10,232 bases of DNA, from assembly GCA_029881855.1 (NCBI GenBank), contig JAOULU010000033.1, forward strand, positions 1 through 10,232, written 5' to 3'. Positions 1 through 9,150 of the stretch are shown piece after piece (positions within the stretch are counted from its first letter, which is position 1; the number at the start of each line of letters is the position of its first letter). Both the position numbers and the translations under genes were made by a program. Below the pieces are notes generated by a model. The model saw only the letters and a program-made list of their open reading frames with translations, made no database searches and had not been told where the DNA came from. Source of the stretch: Nitrosomonas sp. (GTDB taxonomy: Bacteria > Pseudomonadota > Gammaproteobacteria > Burkholderiales > Nitrosomonadaceae).

Positions 1-141
1 CAACACAAAAATTGCAATTATCCAGAAAAATATTGCCCATAAAAAACCTGCAAATAAATGAACCAGCAAAGCTACAACAAATGCTGCAGCAATAAAAGGC
101 CAACCTTCACGAGCGATTAAGGGATGAGGGTATTGAGACAT
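1..141 (-). CDS. psd: Phosphatidylserine decarboxylase proenzyme, N-terminal fragment (cut by window edge)
   Basis: This is the first 47 codons of a gene that runs off the left edge. The ATG is at 139-141 on the reverse strand and the frame is open to base 1. The protein begins [17 protein letters not shown], which I recognise as the start of the short (about 210-220 residue) bacterial phosphatidylserine decarboxylase. A very hydrophobic stretch follows at residues 15-47 and should anchor the protein in the inner membrane. The enzyme decarboxylates phosphatidylserine to phosphatidylethanolamine. It uses a pyruvoyl group formed by self-cleavage at a C-terminal serine, which lies outside the window and cannot be checked. 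The gene follows ilvC by 64 bp on the same strand, an order I recall from betaproteobacteria (ilvC-psd-pssA-leuA). No strong Shine-Dalgarno sequence is visible. The family call rests on the N-terminal signature and the context. Confidence 0.82.
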   Translation of the reverse strand, partial: MSQYPHPLIAREGWPFIAAAFVVALLVHLFAGFLWAIFFWIIAIFVL

Positions 142-205
142 AAATAAAGTTCTTAGACAAAATAATGTAGATTAGTTTAAAGAAAACATAGATAAAAATA
201 ATATT

Positions 206-1252
<1,047 letters not shown>

Positions 1253-1352
1253 TTATGAACGGTACAGGTGAACGCATCCAGATTATCGTCTTATAGAAAT
1301 ACATGGCCTTCACTGCTGAACTCAAGCTTTTTGAATTGACTACAATGCTTAA

Positions 1353-1844
1353 TTATACCTTCAAAACCCATTCTCCGCGCCCTATGCCAGAAGCGCCTGT
1401 GCGCACTGTTTCTAAAACCGAGCTTTTCTCAATAGTATCAATAAAAGCATCAAGCTTTGAGCTGGTTCCGGTTAATTCAATGGTGTAGGATTTATCGGTA
1501 ACATCAATAATGCAGCCACGGAAAATATCAACCAAACGTTTAATTTCTTCTCGATCTTGACCAACTGCACGCACTTTTACCAACATCAACTCACGTTCGG
1601 TATGGTTACCATCATTCAGATCTATCACCTTGACCACTTCAATAAGCTTGTTGAGCTGCTTAGTCACTTGTTCGACCACCTCATCAGAGCCAACCGTCAC
1701 CAACGTCATACGTGACAATGTTGGGTCTTCAGTTGGCGCAACTGACAATGACTCAATATTATAACCACGCGCAGAAAACAGACCAGCAACACGTGACAAC
1801 GCACCCGCTTCATTTTCCATTAATAGGGATATTATATGTCGCAT
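1353..1844 (-). CDS. ilvH: Acetolactate synthase small (regulatory) subunit
   Basis: This is the regulatory subunit of acetohydroxyacid synthase, which activates the catalytic subunit and carries valine feedback inhibition. Its 163 residues match the length of E. coli IlvH. An N-terminal ACT domain covers about residues 1-75 and contains ENEAGALSRVAGLFSARGYN. The residues at which valine-resistance changes are known in E. coli IlvH (Asn11, Gly14, Asn29) are all present, so valine sensitivity is expected; that is inference from the family. The C-terminal half (about 80-160) has the usual ELMLVKV, FRGCIIDVT and GTSSKLDAF segments. The start codon is 4 bp after the stop of the large-subunit gene, which implies translational coupling. 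The only Shine-Dalgarno-like sequence is a weak AAAGAA that overlaps the end of the upstream gene. In many betaproteobacteria this gene is named ilvN or ilvH; the sequence is IlvH-like. Confidence 0.96.
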   Translation of the reverse strand: MRHIISLLMENEAGALSRVAGLFSARGYNIESLSVAPTEDPTLSRMTLVTVGSDEVVEQVTKQLNKLIEVVKVIDLNDGNHTERELMLVKVRAVGQDREEIKRLVDIFRGCIIDVTDKSYTIELTGTSSKLDAFIDTIEKSSVLETVRTGASGIGRGEWVLKV

Positions 1845-1848
1845 TTCT

Positions 1849-3552
1849 TTATACCAGAATCATTTCAGAGAGGCCTTTACCACCCGGCACCATTGGAAAA
1901 ACATTTTCCGTTTGATCAGTTATAAAATCCATAAATACCAATTGATCCTTAAGTCTGAATGCTTCTTTCAATGCGCCTTCAACATCTTCCGGCTTTTCAA
2001 TTTTCATACCAACATGACCGTAACTCTCAGCAAGTCTTACAAAATCCGGCAATGCATTCATATAGGATTCGGCATAACGATTACCATGAAAGAATTCCTG
2101 CCATTGCCTGACCATACCCATATAGCGATTGTTTAGATTAATAATCTTCAACGGTAAATTATATTGCTTACAAGTAGACAATTCCTGGATGCACATTTGA
2201 ATACTGGCTTCTCCGGTAATACAAGCTACTTTATCTTTTGGGTTAGCAAATTGAACTCCCATCGCTGCGGGTAAACCAAACCCCATCGTGCCTAGCCCCC
2301 CAGAATTAACCCAGCGTCGCGGCTTATCAAACTTATAAAACTGAGCAGCCCACATTTGGTGTTGCCCAACATCAGAAGTAACAAAGGCATTTCCTTTAGT
2401 CACTTTGTACAATTGCTCAACCACCATTTGCGGTTTGATAATCTTACTCTCTCGATCATATTTAAGGCAATCGCGTGCGCGCCATACCTCTATCTGCTCC
2501 CACCAATCTTTCAAAGCGCCCTGATCTGATTTCTTTTTACCTGCTTTCAATAAACTAATTAATTCTTTCAATACATCTGGCACATTCCCTACGATAGGCA
2601 CATCGACTTTGACTCGTTTTGAGATTGATGACGGATCAATATCTATATGAATAATTTTTCTATTTTCATTAGAAAAATGTTTAGGGTTACCAATCACACG
2701 ATCATCAAAACGTGCACCAACTGCAATCAATACATCGCAGTACTGCATGGCCATATTCGCTTCATACGTACCATGCATGCCTAACATACCCATGGACTGC
2801 CTGTCCGTCGCGGGATAACCACCCAAGCCCATTAAAGTATTAGTACACGGGAAGTTTAGCCATTGAGTTAATTCGGTTAATTGCGCGGCTGCATCACTCA
2901 AAATCACACCCCCGCCAGCATAAATCACTGGGCGTTTTGCACTGAGTATTAATTCAGCGGCTTTTTTTATTTGTCTTACATGTCCCTTAACAACCGGATT
3001 ATAAGAACGCATGGTTACTTTGTCGGGATAAACAAACTCGGTCTTATGCTGCGTTATGTCCTTAGGAATATCAACTAAAACGGGCCCGGGTCGACCCGTT
3101 GATGCGATATAGAAAGCCTTCTTAATCGTATCTGCCAACTCTGTAACATGCTTCACCAAAAAGTTATGCTTAACGCAAGGACGAGTAATCCCGACCGTAT
3201 CAACTTCCTGAAATGCATCCAAACCAATCGCCCCAGTGGGTACCTGCCCACTTATGATAACCATGGGAATTGAATCCATATACGCGGTAGCAATGCCAGT
3301 CACGGCATTGGTTAGCCCTGGCCCTGATGTGACCAACGCAACACCTACTTTATTACTCGAACGCGCATAACCGTCTGCGGCATGCACAGCAGCTTGCTCA
3401 TGCCGAACCAGAATATGCCTAACTTTATCCTGCTTAAAAAGTTCATCATAAAGAAACAGCACTGCCCCACCGGGATAGCCGAATATACAATTCACCCCCT
3501 CTTCTTGTAAACAACGTACTGTAATTTCAGCACCGGTTATTTCCACACTCAT
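1849..3552 (-). CDS. ilvB: Acetolactate synthase large (catalytic) subunit, IlvI/IlvB type
   Basis: This ThDP-dependent enzyme joins pyruvate with pyruvate or 2-oxobutyrate, the committed step of branched-chain amino acid synthesis. The length (567 residues) is normal. The domains run in order: an N-terminal pyrimidine-binding domain (about 1-170) with catalytic Glu52 in RHEQAAVHAADGYAR, a central domain (about 190-325) with the FAD-region motif VGARFDDRV near 278-286, and a C-terminal pyrophosphate-binding domain (about 370-545). The C-terminal ThDP/Mg motif reads GEA (447-449), 24 residues, then NN (474-475), where most relatives have GDG; the Asp of GDG is a metal ligand. The segments NRYMGMVRQWQ and LPDFVRLAESYGHVG resemble the E. 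coli IlvI group. The gene is 69 bp downstream of tldD and 4 bp upstream of the small-subunit gene. The ATG at 3550-3552 has only a poor ribosome binding site; an in-frame TGA upstream prevents a longer start. I use ilvB as the generic name; ilvI would also fit. Confidence 0.96.
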   Translation of the reverse strand: MSVEITGAEITVRCLQEEGVNCIFGYPGGAVLFLYDELFKQDKVRHILVRHEQAAVHAADGYARSSNKVGVALVTSGPGLTNAVTGIATAYMDSIPMVIISGQVPTGAIGLDAFQEVDTVGITRPCVKHNFLVKHVTELADTIKKAFYIASTGRPGPVLVDIPKDITQHKTEFVYPDKVTMRSYNPVVKGHVRQIKKAAELILSAKRPVIYAGGGVILSDAAAQLTELTQWLNFPCTNTLMGLGGYPATDRQSMGMLGMHGTYEANMAMQYCDVLIAVGARFDDRVIGNPKHFSNENRKIIHIDIDPSSISKRVKVDVPIVGNVPDVLKELISLLKAGKKKSDQGALKDWWEQIEVWRARDCLKYDRESKIIKPQMVVEQLYKVTKGNAFVTSDVGQHQMWAAQFYKFDKPRRWVNSGGLGTMGFGLPAAMGVQFANPKDKVACITGEASIQMCIQELSTCKQYNLPLKIINLNNRYMGMVRQWQEFFHGNRYAESYMNALPDFVRLAESYGHVGMKIEKPEDVEGALKEAFRLKDQLVFMDFITDQTENVFPMVPGGKGLSEMILV

Positions 3553-3600
3553 GCTTTTCGCATCCCAATATCAAATACTCGTTATAAATAAAATTAACAC

Positions 3601-3621
3601 TAACGGCTTATTAGCCGGTTA
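3601..3621 (-). terminator. Small hairpin directly after tldD (weak or partial terminator)
   Basis: On the reverse strand, right after the tldD stop codon, TAACCGGC and GCCGTTA can pair around a TAATAA loop with one bulged C. The sequence after it (GTGTTAATTTTATTT) is T-rich but not a clean run. It could attenuate transcription between tldD and the acetolactate synthase gene or stabilise the 3' end of the tldD message. It overlaps a short tandem repeat (TTATTAGCC on the plus strand at 3608-3616 and 3619-3627), so the symmetry may be partly accidental. Confidence 0.35.
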
Positions 3622-5091
3622 TTAGCCAGTACCACCCACTGTCAGCCCATCCACACGCAAAGTGGGTTGTCCAACGCCAACGGGTACGCTTTGCCCATCT
3701 TTTCCACAAGTTCCAACCCCGGGATCTAGCGACATATCATTGCCAATCATAGAAACACGTGTCAAGACATCAGGGCCATTACCTATTAAAGTAGCCCCTT
3801 TCACCGGATAGGTAATTTTCCCATCCTCTATCATATAAGCCTCTGCTGCAGAAAAAACAAATTTTCCACTGGTAATATCAACCTGTCCACCGCCAAAATT
3901 AGCCGCATACAAACCATGTTTTACAGAAGCAATAATTTCCTCTGGCGCCTTATCGCCATTTAACATGTAAGTATTGGTCATCCTAGGCATTGGAATATGT
4001 GCAAACGATTCACGCCGACCATTACCGGTTATAGGCAAATTCATCAACCGAGCATTTAAGCTATCTTGCAAATAACCCTTAAGTATGCCATCTTCTATCA
4101 ATACAGTACATTGTGTTGGATTACCTTCATCATCAATATTCAGTGATCCACGTCTTTGTGGAATGGTTCCATCGTCCACTACGGTCACACCTGCAGCAGC
4201 CACGCGTTCCCCAACACGCCCTGAAAAAGCTGAGCTGCCTTTTCGATTAAAATCTCCTTCCAGGCCATGACCAATGGCTTCATGTAGCAAAATACCTGGC
4301 CAACCATTACCTAACACAACCGTCATAGAACCAGCGGGAGCCGATTGTGCATCTAAATTCACAATCGCCTGATGAACGGCTTTTTGCGCATAATCCTGCA
4401 AAACTTCATCGGTAAAATAAGCATAATTAAAACGCCCACCACCACCTGCTGCCCCTTGTTCTCGTCGACCATTCTCTTCAGCAATGACTTGTAAAGATAA
4501 ACGCACCAAAGGCCGCACATCAGCCGCAAGCAGACCATCGCTACGTGTTACTAATACGACCTCATACTCGCCAGCTAGCGATGCCACTACTTGGATAATC
4601 CGTTGATCAAGCTGACGCGCATACTGCTCAAGCCTCTCAAGTAACGCTACTTTTTCTATATCCTTGAGACTTGCAATAGGATCCTCGGGCAAATAAAGTG
4701 AGGAAGCTTTACTCAATGTATTGCGCTTAGCTATCTGTATAGAATTTGTACCACCTTGACTTGCAATCGCACGAGTTGCTAGCGCAGCAGATTCTAATGC
4801 AGACATACTAATATCATCAGAATAGGCAAACCCGGTCTTCTCGCCACAAATTGCCCGCACACCAACACCTTGCTCAATATTAAAGCTACCTGATTTCACA
4901 ATACCTTCTTCCAGCATCCAGCCTTCAGAGCGACAGTATTGAAAATAAAGGTCTGCATAATCTATTTCATGCGTCAATATTTGACCAAACACCTGCTGCA
5001 ATCTTGCGGGATCTATGTCATAAGGTGACAGCAAACAGCTGTCAGCGATCGCATAAAAATCTTTTGTCTCAGTAACGCTTCCAATAGCCAT
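3622..5091 (-). CDS. tldD: Metalloprotease TldD
   Basis: TldD pairs with TldE (PmbA) to form a cytoplasmic zinc protease that degrades unfolded peptides. In enterobacteria it also matures microcin B17 and helps degrade the CcdA antitoxin. The 489 residues compare with about 481 in E. coli. The zinc motif HEAIGH lies at 270-275 in the segment [20 protein letters not shown], and the conserved C-terminal cysteine expected as a further ligand is Cys462 in [17 protein letters not shown]. Other family signatures are [19 protein letters not shown] (75-93), GGGGRFNY (216-223), [20 protein letters not shown] (355-374) and the [14 protein letters not shown] region near 401-414. The C-terminal GGTG resembles the usual ending. 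It lies 90 bp after the C-N hydrolase gene on the same strand. No tldE is in the window, so its partner must be encoded elsewhere. The ATG at 5089-5091 lacks a strong ribosome binding site but gives the expected N-terminus. Confidence 0.96.
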   Translation of the reverse strand: MAIGSVTETKDFYAIADSCLLSPYDIDPARLQQVFGQILTHEIDYADLYFQYCRSEGWMLEEGIVKSGSFNIEQGVGVRAICGEKTGFAYSDDISMSALESAALATRAIASQGGTNSIQIAKRNTLSKASSLYLPEDPIASLKDIEKVALLERLEQYARQLDQRIIQVVASLAGEYEVVLVTRSDGLLAADVRPLVRLSLQVIAEENGRREQGAAGGGGRFNYAYFTDEVLQDYAQKAVHQAIVNLDAQSAPAGSMTVVLGNGWPGILLHEAIGHGLEGDFNRKGSSAFSGRVGERVAAAGVTVVDDGTIPQRRGSLNIDDEGNPTQCTVLIEDGILKGYLQDSLNARLMNLPITGNGRRESFAHIPMPRMTNTYMLNGDKAPEEIIASVKHGLYAANFGGGQVDITSGKFVFSAAEAYMIEDGKITYPVKGATLIGNGPDVLTRVSMIGNDMSLDPGVGTCGKDGQSVPVGVGQPTLRVDGLTVGGTG

Positions 5092-5122
5092 AGATATTCT
5101 GTTTTATTTTATAAATTACTTC

Positions 5123-5148
5123 ATTATAGGGTCTTAGCAACTGCTCAA
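5123..5148 (-). promoter_or_regulatory. Candidate sigma-70 promoter for tldD
   Basis: The 90-bp gap between the C-N hydrolase gene and tldD contains, on the reverse strand, a perfect TATAAT at 5123-5128. A TTGAGC (4 of 6 matches to TTGACA) lies at 5143-5148, but the 14-bp spacer is shorter than the usual 16-18, and nothing at normal spacing matches well. The -10 box ends 31 bp before the tldD start. This is a weak prediction: a perfect hexamer of this kind can occur by chance in AT-rich DNA. Confidence 0.3.
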
Positions 5149-5181
5149 ATTTCTTGGCTATTGGAGACCCCTGATCAAAAA

Positions 5182-6039
5182 CTATTTCTGCAAACTACGA
5201 TGATCTAATGCTGGCAAATTTGCACGCAAACTGGCTTGATATTCTGGATCAAGTGTCGCCACAACTGCACCAGACCCACGTGGCATACGATTCATTACAA
5301 CACCCCATGGATCAACAATCATACTGTCACCATTGGTTTCACGCCCATTCACATGATAACCACCTTGAGCTGGCGCTATCACATAGGCCAAGTTTTCAAT
5401 AGCACGTGCTCGCACGAGTACTTCCCAGTGTGCTTTGCCCGTAATCGCGGTAAAAGCTGCTGGCGCAAGGATAATATCTACATTTTCCATCATACGGTAA
5501 AGCTCCGGAAAACGTAGATCGTAACATATAGACAAACCTATACGACCAAATGGAGAGTCAACAGTGACTACTTTGTCACCTGCTTTTATAGTTTTCTCTT
5601 CAGCATAACGTTCTAGACGCAGCTTCATTCCAAATAAATGAATTTTGTCATAACGTGCAGCTAGCTGACCATCATCTGCATAAACCAAACAACTATTATA
5701 AACTTTATTAGGGTCAGACGACTCTAACGGCACCGACCCACCTACTAACCATATGCCTAAACGCTTGGCTGTTTCGCTGAGGAATGACTGAATCTGACCT
5801 TGACCCGACTTCTCCATAACAGCCAATTTATCAGCATCCCGCATCCCCATAATACAAAAATACTCTGGCAATACGACAAGCTTAGCACCTTCAGAAGTTG
5901 CATCTTCAATTAGGCGCAGGGCTTCCTCCAGATTTGCAGATACGCTCGGTCCCGAAGCCATTTGAATTGCCGCCACTCGAAAACCACCGTTACTTTTTTT
6001 TTCTAATACCGGCTTATGAATAGTTGTATCATTCAGCAT
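5182..6039 (-). CDS. Carbon-nitrogen hydrolase, Nit1 / deaminated-glutathione amidase type
   Basis: This is a 285-residue cytoplasmic amidase of the nitrilase superfamily. The Glu-Lys-Cys triad is visible: Glu59 in VVLPEYF, Lys132 in YDKIHLF and Cys172 in SICYDLRFPELYR. The segments FGMKLRLERYAEE (136-148), APAAFT (192-197) and HWEVLVRARAIEN (204-216), and the ending LPALDHRSL, are typical of the Nit1-like branch. In studied members this branch hydrolyses deaminated glutathione, a metabolite-repair reaction; related omega-amidases act on 2-oxoglutaramate. The exact substrate here is inferred from the family. The enzyme core begins at FRVAAIQMASGP (20-31), so the first 19 residues are a non-conserved extension. 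No ATG lies between the chosen start and the core, and an in-frame TAA sits just upstream. It precedes tldD by 90 bp and is divergent from glnE. I recall the nit-tldD pairing from many betaproteobacteria. Confidence 0.9.
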   Translation of the reverse strand: MLNDTTIHKPVLEKKSNGGFRVAAIQMASGPSVSANLEEALRLIEDATSEGAKLVVLPEYFCIMGMRDADKLAVMEKSGQGQIQSFLSETAKRLGIWLVGGSVPLESSDPNKVYNSCLVYADDGQLAARYDKIHLFGMKLRLERYAEEKTIKAGDKVVTVDSPFGRIGLSICYDLRFPELYRMMENVDIILAPAAFTAITGKAHWEVLVRARAIENLAYVIAPAQGGYHVNGRETNGDSMIVDPWGVVMNRMPRGSGAVVATLDPEYQASLRANLPALDHRSLQK

Positions 6040-6165
6040 AATTTCTAATACTTATTGTTCTCACAAATAAAATACTGTCCGATGCAGATTTTAACACCTA
6101 CTCTGACAGGGTTCTATTTTGATTTATCTATATTCCTGCTGATTAAAAGCTAAAATACCAAATCC
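6040..6165. promoter_or_regulatory. Divergent intergenic region between the C-N hydrolase gene and glnE
   Basis: This 126-bp AT-rich stretch must hold the start signals for both the leftward C-N hydrolase/tldD genes and the rightward glnE. A CTGACA (6103-6108, 5 of 6 matches to a -35 box) is the only good hexamer facing glnE. The best -10 candidate downstream of it (TATATT) is 20 bp away, so I do not assign a defined promoter. No clear inverted repeat, NtrC-type site or sigma-54 consensus was found. Neither flanking gene has a strong Shine-Dalgarno sequence. Confidence 0.4.
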
Positions 6166-8970
6166 ATGGGCACAACCAATCAAACATCTCAAGAATCCAT
6201 AGCAGCTATCTTACCGTTTAGCCACTATGTACAACGAATACTAGACAGTGAACCCATACAAAAGGATTTTTTACTAAAAAATTTCCATCACCCATTTCAT
6301 GAAAAAGAAATGCAGGCCTATTTGGATTCACAAGCTAAAAATATTCATGATGAGACTGAGCTACATCGTGCATTACGGCATTTACGTAAACAAGTCATCT
6401 TGCGATTGGCCGCACGTGATTTGAGTGGCCTGGCTGATTTGCCAGAGGTCATGGCCAGCATGACCCAATTAGCAGAAGTGAGTATTAACTTCGCACTCAA
6501 ATATCATGAAAACTGGCTAACACAACCTGATCATTTTGGTCTTCCTAAGAGCGCACAAAACAAAACAACGCAACACATGCTTGTTGTTGCGATGGGTAAA
6601 CTAGGCGGCGGTGAACTCAATGTTTCTTCTGATGTTGATTTAATTTTTGTTTATCCAGAGGATGGGGAGACTGACGGTGCCAAACCCATCTCAAACCATG
6701 AGTTCTTTGCTCGCTTAGGGCGCAAGTTAATTGCCAGCCTAAATGACTATACGGTGGATGGCTATGTCTTTCGGGTTGATATGCGCCTGCGCCCCTATGG
6801 AGAACACAGCCCCCTAGCCATCAGCTTCGCCATGTTGGATGAATATTTTATTAAACAAGGACGAGAATGGGAGCGCTACGCTTGGATTAAAGGCCGTGTA
6901 ATTACCCGTCAAAGTGATCATGATGCTGAATCCAAACTTATGGAACAAATTGTCAGGCCTTTTGTATTTCGCGAATACTTAGATTTCGGTGCTTATGAAT
7001 CTATGCGACGATTACATGCACAAATGCGCAAAGAGGTCGAACGCCGTGAAATGCACGATAATATCAAGCTGGGTCCTGGTGGCATCCGTGAAATTGAGTT
7101 TATCACGCAAGTTTTCCAGTTAATTCGTGGTGGTCGAGATACAGATTTGTGCATCCGCCCAACGCTTGATGTACTACGTCGCCTACAACAAAAACAACAA
7201 CTTCCCAGCAAGGCCGTCACAGCGTTAACAAATGCCTATAATTTTTTACGTAAACTAGAACACCGCCTACAGTATCTGGATGATCAACAAACACAAAACT
7301 TGCCAGAACAACCTACTGAACGTGCACGCATAGCCACCGCCATGGGCTTCACTAATTACGATCAATTCATGCAACAACTCGACCTTCACCGCACACATGT
7401 AACCCATCATTTCGAGCTCATTTTTGCAGAACCAAAAAAATCACCAACACATGATATGTTGGCCTATCTGTGGCAAGAACAAGCTGAAGATGCTAGAGAG
7501 AAAGGCATAGCCAAATCCGAAGCCGCCACAACCCAACTCAGCACGATGGGTTTTCTTGAACCTGCGAAAATCTCAGATCGCTTGCAACAGTTTTATCACA
7601 GCATGTTTTATCACCAGCTTGCTGAGCCTAGCAAACAACAGATCAACACATTAATCCCCATACTCATTGAAATAATCACGCAATTTCCACCCGTTGAAAC
7701 CACGCTCGAACGTATGTTACAGCTATTGGAAACAATCAGCCCGCATACCTCGTACCTAGCGCTGTTATTGGAACACCCAGACACATTACCACGTGTGGCA
7801 AAGTTGGTTAGCATCAGCCAATGGGCAAGCAGCTATCTAGGCAGGCACCCGATCCTGCTGGATGAATTACTACAGCATGAAACACCACGTACCATACCAG
7901 ACTGGCAAAACGCCAAAAAAGAGTTGTTGTATCAACTGAATCACGCCGATAATCCAAAAAGTGACGTAATTGAGTGGCAAATGGACCATTTACGTCACTT
8001 TCAACACGCACAAGTCTTCCAATTATTAGTTATGGATCTAGAAGGCTCGCTTTTTCTTGAGGCACTGAGTGATCATTTAACAGCACTTGCTGATTTAATT
8101 CTCGATACGGTCTTGGACCTAGCTTGGTCAGGACTTAAAAAACGCCACTGTGATACACCAGCCTTTGCCATTATTGGCTATGGCAAGTTAGGCGGCAAAG
8201 AGTTGGGTTATGCATCTGATCTGGATTTAATTTTTCTCTACGATGATGACAATCCTAATGCGGTAGCGAGCTACACCAAACTGGGACTAAGTATTAATGC
8301 TTGGCTCACACGCCACACCTCAGCCGGGCTACTCTATCAATCAGACCTGCGCTTACGCCCCAATGGCGCCAGTGGATTACTGGTTCATTCCATTGATGCG
8401 TTTGCACAATACCAGCGTGAACAGGCATGGGTATGGGAACACCAGGCATTAACCCGCGCACGTTTTATTACTGGTAACCCACAGGTTGCAAAAGCATTTG
8501 AAACAACACGCAAAGAAATACTTTGTTTGCGGCGCGATCTAACCAAACTCAAACAAGAGATCCTTGGCATGCGTGAGAAGATGCTGGATGCACACCCTAA
8601 TCCATCACCATTATTTGATATAAAACAAGACCGTGGCGGCATTATCGACGTAGAATTTATGGTGCAATATCTTGTTCTGGGCCATGCTTACCAACACCCT
8701 GAATTAACAGAGAATATCGGCAATATCGCACTCCTAAAACTGGCCGGTGAGCTTGGGTTGGTTTCTATGCAAAATGCCGAAAATGCCCGCACAGCCTACC
8801 GAAAATTCAGGCGCGTTCAGCACCGAAAGCGCTTAAACGAAGACTCAGATATAGCAGGTACAGCACCAACAGAAGGCCAATCACAAGAAATTATTCGTGT
8901 TGAAACCAAACACTTAAATGAAGAACGCATGGCAGTGATCACATTATGGGAAGAAGTATTTGGTAGTTGA
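6166..8970 (+). CDS. glnE: Bifunctional glutamine synthetase adenylyltransferase / adenylyl-removing enzyme
   Basis: GlnE adds AMP to a tyrosine of glutamine synthetase when nitrogen is plentiful and removes it by phosphorolysis when nitrogen is scarce. It is directed by glutamine and by the PII protein GlnB. The 934 residues compare with about 946 in E. coli. Two nucleotidyltransferase domains are clear. The N-terminal adenylyl-removing domain has GKLGGGELNVSSDVDLIF with Asp156 and Asp158, and a third acidic residue, Asp205, in RVDMRLRPYG. The C-terminal adenylyltransferase domain has GYGKLGGKELGYASDLDLIF with Asp685 and Asp687, and Asp727 in SDLRLRPNGASG. Each is followed by its helical domain (GPGGIREIEFITQ at 303-315; DRGGIIDVEFMVQY at 822-835). 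The ATG at 6166 is the first possible start after an in-frame TAA and gives the typical ILPFSHYVQRIL opening. Both active sites look intact. No terminator is visible before the next gene 221 bp away. Confidence 0.97.
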   Translation: MGTTNQTSQESIAAILPFSHYVQRILDSEPIQKDFLLKNFHHPFHEKEMQAYLDSQAKNIHDETELHRALRHLRKQVILRLAARDLSGLADLPEVMASMTQLAEVSINFALKYHENWLTQPDHFGLPKSAQNKTTQHMLVVAMGKLGGGELNVSSDVDLIFVYPEDGETDGAKPISNHEFFARLGRKLIASLNDYTVDGYVFRVDMRLRPYGEHSPLAISFAMLDEYFIKQGREWERYAWIKGRVITRQSDHDAESKLMEQIVRPFVFREYLDFGAYESMRRLHAQMRKEVERREMHDNIKLGPGGIREIEFITQVFQLIRGGRDTDLCIRPTLDVLRRLQQKQQLPSKAVTALTNAYNFLRKLEHRLQYLDDQQTQNLPEQPTERARIATAMGFTNYDQFMQQLDLHRTHVTHHFELIFAEPKKSPTHDMLAYLWQEQAEDAREKGIAKSEAATTQLSTMGFLEPAKISDRLQQFYHSMFYHQLAEPSKQQINTLIPILIEIITQFPPVETTLERMLQLLETISPHTSYLALLLEHPDTLPRVAKLVSISQWASSYLGRHPILLDELLQHETPRTIPDWQNAKKELLYQLNHADNPKSDVIEWQMDHLRHFQHAQVFQLLVMDLEGSLFLEALSDHLTALADLILDTVLDLAWSGLKKRHCDTPAFAIIGYGKLGGKELGYASDLDLIFLYDDDNPNAVASYTKLGLSINAWLTRHTSAGLLYQSDLRLRPNGASGLLVHSIDAFAQYQREQAWVWEHQALTRARFITGNPQVAKAFETTRKEILCLRRDLTKLKQEILGMREKMLDAHPNPSPLFDIKQDRGGIIDVEFMVQYLVLGHAYQHPELTENIGNIALLKLAGELGLVSMQNAENARTAYRKFRRVQHRKRLNEDSDIAGTAPTEGQSQEIIRVETKHLNEERMAVITLWEEVFGS

Positions 8971-9044
8971 CTCAGCACGTCAACATAACAACGTAGCAAT
9001 ATAGAATGAACATCAAGCATAAAATAAGCCGCTATACTGGCTTG

Positions 9045-9122
9045 AAATAACCCCTATCACCCAAAGATAACACCTAACAATCCAAAAAACTTCTCTCCAA
9101 AAATCTCCATAAAATAAAAACT
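9045..9122 (+). other. G-depleted, A/C-rich stretch upstream of the pilin promoter
   Basis: These 78 bases contain a single G (9066) on the plus strand. They include several short A-runs (9084-9089, 9099-9103, 9111-9114, 9116-9120) directly upstream of the sigma-54 promoter. There is no open reading frame. Such DNA may be bent or flexible, which would help an upstream activator reach the polymerase, but no convincing IHF consensus was found. The rest of the 221-bp glnE-pilin gap (8971-9044) holds only a weak hairpin, AAGCC/GGCTT at 9026-9043, with no T-run after it on the plus strand. Confidence 0.5.
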
Positions 9123-9137
9123 GGCACGATTTCTGCT
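9122..9137 (+). promoter_or_regulatory. Sigma-54 (RpoN) promoter of the type IV pilin gene
   Basis: TGGCACGATTTCTGCT matches the sigma-54 consensus TGGCACR-N4-TTGCW at every fixed position except the first T of TTGC. The invariant GG (9123-9124) and GC (9135-9136) are correctly spaced. Transcription should begin about 12 bases after the GC, near 9147-9148, leaving a leader of about 45 bases before the pilin ATG. Major type IV pilin genes in many proteobacteria are transcribed by sigma-54 with the PilS/PilR two-component system, so the same control is likely here. The regulator genes are not in the window and I could not identify PilR sites. Confidence 0.88.
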
Positions 9138-9150
9138 TATATAAAATCAC

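Noticed and set aside
3553..3621. A classical ilv attenuator leader peptide before the acetolactate synthase gene
   Set aside because: The gap is only 69 bp and contains no open frame rich in Ile, Val or Leu codons.
4085..4270. Plus-strand open frame within tldD
   Set aside because: It lies wholly inside a well-conserved gene on the other strand and has no recognisable domain or ribosome binding site; the same holds for the other short antisense frames in the ilv genes, the C-N hydrolase, glnE and the pilin gene.
6075..6109. CTGTC/GACAG inverted repeat between the C-N hydrolase gene and glnE as an operator
   Set aside because: The arms are 5 bases with 25 bases between them, which is expected by chance.
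9026..9043. AAGCC/GGCTT hairpin after glnE as a terminator
   Set aside because: The stem is only 5 bp with an 8-base loop and no T-run follows on the plus strand.
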